A stretch of 64,000 nucleotides of DNA from Kiritimatiellaeota bacterium B1221 (GTDB taxonomy: Bacteria; Verrucomicrobiota; Kiritimatiellia; SS1-B-03-39; UBA6053). A program made the translations under genes and the position numbers. Location of the stretch: the NCBI GenBank assembly GCA_029269125.1, contig JARHXX010000008.1, positions 1 to 64,000 on the forward strand, read 5' to 3'. Positions 62,171-64,000 of the stretch are shown here, one piece after another; the stretch's first letter is position 1; each line of letters starts with the position of its first letter. The notes beneath the pieces were generated by a model. It saw nothing but the letters and a program-made list of their open reading frames with translations. It was not told where the DNA came from and made no database searches.

Positions 62171-62359
62171 ATGGCTAAATCAGCAAAAACCAGAAAATCC
62201 GTCGCTAAAAAATTCAAACGAACCGGCACGGGCAAACTCGTGTTCCGCTCACCCGGTGGACGCCACTTGTTGACCAGCAAAACCCGCAAACGCAAACGCA
62301 ACCTTAATCAGGATAAGGTCATGTTTGACGGCGACGCAAAACGTTATACATCCATTTGA
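62171..62359 (+). CDS. rpmI: 50S ribosomal protein L35
   Basis: A 62-residue basic protein (AKSAKTRKSVAKKFKRTGTG, then RHLLTSKTRKRKRNL) clearly of the L35 family. The start is the ATG at 62171; a longer frame from 62000 is not believed. In most bacteria infC comes first in this operon, but here the YggS-type gene is the upstream neighbour and infC is absent. About 170 bp of untranslated leader precede it; an L20-binding autoregulatory leader may be present (AACCCCTTATAGG region), though I could not fold it reliably. Confidence 0.97.
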   Translation: MAKSAKTRKSVAKKFKRTGTGKLVFRSPGGRHLLTSKTRKRKRNLNQDKVMFDGDAKRYTSI

Positions 62360-62384
62360 TTCTATTTTTTAAGGAGAAACTCTC

Positions 62385-62741
62385 ATGCCACGTTCTACCA
62401 ATGCCCCCGCTTCCCGCAAACGCCGCAGCAACCGCCTGAAAAAGGCCCGTGGTTTCCGCGGTGGACGCAGTAAACTTTTCCGTACCGCGACTGAAGCGGT
62501 TGACCGCGCCGAATGCATGGCCACAGATCATCGCCGGACTCGCAAACGTGATTTCCGTCGCCTGTGGATCACCCGTATTTCTGCGGCCGTGAAACCCTTC
62601 GACATGAACTACAGCACCTTCATGAACGGCCTGAATAAAGCCGGAATTGAATTGAACCGCAAAATGCTGTCAGAAATTGCCATTCACGATCCCGCTGGAT
62701 TTGAAGGCATTGTAAATCAAGCCAAAGCGGCACTGAACTAA
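62385..62741 (+). CDS. rplT: 50S ribosomal protein L20
   Basis: A 118-residue basic protein with the L20 hallmarks: ASRKRRSNRLKKARGFRGGR at the N-terminus, 'RTRKRDFRRLWITRISAAVK' and a terminal ' NYSTFMNGLNKAGIELNRKML' helix-rich domain. It binds 23S rRNA and often represses its own operon. A Shine-Dalgarno AAGGAG lies before the ATG. It follows rpmI by 25 bp and ends at a clear terminator. Confidence 0.98.
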   Translation: MPRSTNAPASRKRRSNRLKKARGFRGGRSKLFRTATEAVDRAECMATDHRRTRKRDFRRLWITRISAAVKPFDMNYSTFMNGLNKAGIELNRKMLSEIAIHDPAGFEGIVNQAKAALN

Positions 62742-62767
62742 ACTTTTCAAAGTTATGGTTTCTTTCA

Positions 62768-62794
62768 CACCCTGCCTCGGCAGGGTGTTTTTTT
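62768..62794 (+). terminator. Rho-independent terminator after rpmI-rplT
   Basis: CACCCTGCC (62768-62776) pairs with GGCAGGGTG (62779-62787), followed by seven T. The loop is effectively a CTCG-type tetraloop. Confidence 0.93.
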
Positions 62795-62877
62795 ATGGAT
62801 GACGGGTGGAGACTGCGTCACGGAGGGGGACCCTTGCGGTGGCTTTTTCCTTACCAATCACGATCAGACTGCCGCCA

Positions 62878-63648
62878 TTAAACCTCTATTTCCAATCCGT
62901 CCCAGGCCATCTCTACCCCTGCAGGCAGGGAATCGTTGTGGACATGGTAATCAATCGGGCAGCCCATGTGCGTAAGATACGACTGAGGCGCACCCACCTC
63001 TTCCAGCCATTCCAGACTTTGCATCAAACTCAGATGTGAAGGATGGGGCTCGATTCGCAGGGCATTCAAAATCATCACATCCACTCCTTCCAGAACGGAA
63101 AGGGCCTGTTCGGGAAGCCCCGAACAGTCCGGCACATATCCGATACTGCCCTGCAAGGTATCAATCCGCATTCCCACACAGGGAATATTTCCATGCGGTA
63201 CCGGAAAGGATCTGAAAGTCATGCTGCCCAGGGGCACCGCATGCTGCCAATCACAAAATTTCAACAAAGGCACCGCCGTTCCCGGCTTCCGCTTTTGGGT
63301 GACATAAGGATAGAGCTCAGCCAAGCGGTCCAAAACCGACGCCTCACTCCAGATCGGCAGAGCCTCCCCCTGCATCCAGCTGAAGCGTCTGACATCATCC
63401 AAACCCATTACATGATCTGCGTGCTGATGGGTGATAAATACCGCATCAATTCTTTTCAGCGCGGCAGCCAATGCCTGCATCCGAAAGTCCGGCCCCACAT
63501 CCACCACCACGGAAACCTGATCATCCCAGAGGGAGACGCTCGATCGGGTTCGCATATTTTTCGGTTGTCTCCCCCTGCAAACCGGGCAATCGCACCCCAA
63601 AGCAGGGACGCCGTGTGACCATCCTGTTCCCAGAAACCGGAGTTTCAT
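62878..63648 (-). CDS. MBL-fold metal-dependent hydrolase (PhnP-like)
   Basis: A 256-residue metallo-beta-lactamase-fold hydrolase. The metal motif is HQHADH (residue about 75-80, 'VFITHQHADHVMGLDDVRRF'), and further ligands lie in PVPHGN and at the end (YLTHMGCPIDYH). The N-terminal GCDCPVCRGRQ holds Cys residues as in the PhnP/RNase Z-like group. It probably splits a phosphodiester (cyclic phosphate). The ATG shares one base with the TPR gene's TAA stop (TAATG, 63646-63650). Confidence 0.88.
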   Translation of the reverse strand: MKLRFLGTGWSHGVPALGCDCPVCRGRQPKNMRTRSSVSLWDDQVSVVVDVGPDFRMQALAAALKRIDAVFITHQHADHVMGLDDVRRFSWMQGEALPIWSEASVLDRLAELYPYVTQKRKPGTAVPLLKFCDWQHAVPLGSMTFRSFPVPHGNIPCVGMRIDTLQGSIGYVPDCSGLPEQALSVLEGVDVMILNALRIEPHPSHLSLMQSLEWLEEVGAPQSYLTHMGCPIDYHVHNDSLPAGVEMAWDGLEIEV

Positions 63649-64000
63649 TATTCCAGTAAAGACGTGGCCTGCAATGCCAAAATGCAGCGGTCACGTTGAA
63701 TGAGATAGCTGACCATTACCTCAAGGTTCACCTGCGTCTGCTGCGCGATAAGCAGGGCATTGCCAATCGCCTGCTCTGCTTCACCATATTCTCCATTTTC
63801 AAAATGAATCTGAGAAAGCGTACTCCAAAGATGATGACTTCGCGGTTGCACCACTTTCGCAATTTCGGCCAAACGTGCAGCACGATCAAGATCCCTCAAT
63901 CCCGGCTCCTCAGTAGTGGCAAACAACCAAGCCAAATTGTTCAGACACTGAAAGTGCAACGGAATCTTTTCCAGTACCGCCTGATACTCCTGAACGGCCT
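63648..64000 (-). CDS. TPR-repeat protein, C-terminal part (runs off the window edge)
   Basis: The frame stays open to the window edge; the apparent start at 63959 is only an internal TTG. The visible 117 residues contain tetratricopeptide-like helices: 'AVQEYQAVLEKIPLHFQCLN' and 'NLAWLFATTEEPGLRDLDRA', 'AARLAEIAKVVQPRSHHLWS', 'TLSQIHFENGEYGEAEQAIG', 'NALLIAQQTQVNLEVMVSYL'. The 'FATTxExxLRDLxRAxxLA' unit is common in long TPR proteins of PVC bacteria. It is translationally coupled to the MBL gene (TAATG). The N-terminal part and function are outside the view. Confidence 0.75.
   Translation of the reverse strand, partial: AVQEYQAVLEKIPLHFQCLNNLAWLFATTEEPGLRDLDRAARLAEIAKVVQPRSHHLWSTLSQIHFENGEYGEAEQAIGNALLIAQQTQVNLEVMVSYLIQRDRCILALQATSLLE

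Overview
The window looks like chromosomal DNA of a Gram-negative heterotroph of the Verrucomicrobiota/Kiritimatiellota (PVC) type. This rests on gene content seen in translation: a PEP-CTERM protein with a beta-strand-repeat passenger, prepilin-like proteins with a GDGH C-terminal motif, LacI-controlled carbohydrate genes, secreted beta-helix proteins, TonB-dependent iron uptake and intergenic GC-rich palindromic repeats. I could not run a homology search, so the phylum is inferred. I saw no rRNA, tRNA, CRISPR array, phage or transposase gene.

Layout. 1-2722: a secreted von Willebrand A protein, a secreted NTF2-like protein and two repeat-filled gaps. 2723-4893: a glutamate dehydrogenase, a short secretin/STN-like protein and a NifX-like protein with a His-rich tail. 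4991-11538 (minus): an iron-complex import operon (FNR-like reductase, TonB receptor, binding lipoprotein, two FecCD permeases, ATPase) whose last five genes are joined by 1-6 bp junctions. 11724-14387 (minus): fur/perR-katG behind a 33-bp near-operator palindrome. 14540-16035: small genes. 16264-22359: gltBD. 22521-26472 (minus): an unusual KaiC-like/ATP-grasp fusion and a second glutamate dehydrogenase.

26637-30242 (minus) is the most unusual locus. Six genes, every junction overlapping, encode a 50-residue ribbon-helix-helix protein, a CYTH-like/CHAD protein, a small ParA ATPase, a CYTH protein, a NUDIX protein and a lipoprotein. Just upstream of the first gene lie four 8-bp-spaced repeats. 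The ParA plus RHH plus iteron layout is that of a type Ib partition cassette, and CHAD/CYTH/NUDIX are polyphosphate- and pyrophosphate-associated folds. I infer a candidate system that positions or segregates polyphosphate bodies, or couples their turnover to DNA segregation.

30479-36271: a MacB/DevCA-like export operon (Cys-rich small protein, adaptor, ATPase, two FtsX permeases, lipoprotein). 36435-49118: a carbohydrate region with two prepilin-like proteins, LacI regulator, stand-alone CBM, GH57-like enzyme, two tandem homologous beta-helix proteins, a PEP-CTERM protein and another beta-helix protein. 49280-51190: a P1B-4 metal-efflux ATPase. 51404-56413: an oligogalacturonate-lyase-like/YesU-like/cupin/phosphatase operon and a polysaccharide deacetylase. 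56452-61982 (minus): biosynthesis genes including a eukaryotic-type HisA, ilvH, ilvB, a CBM9-like protein, proC and the yggS-type PLP protein. 62171-64000: rpmI-rplT, an MBL hydrolase and a TPR protein that runs off the edge.

Together the genes show iron and peroxide control (Fur/KatG, TonB uptake, efflux ATPase), nitrogen assimilation (GltBD, two GDHs), branched-chain amino acid, histidine and proline synthesis, and plant or algal polysaccharide breakdown.
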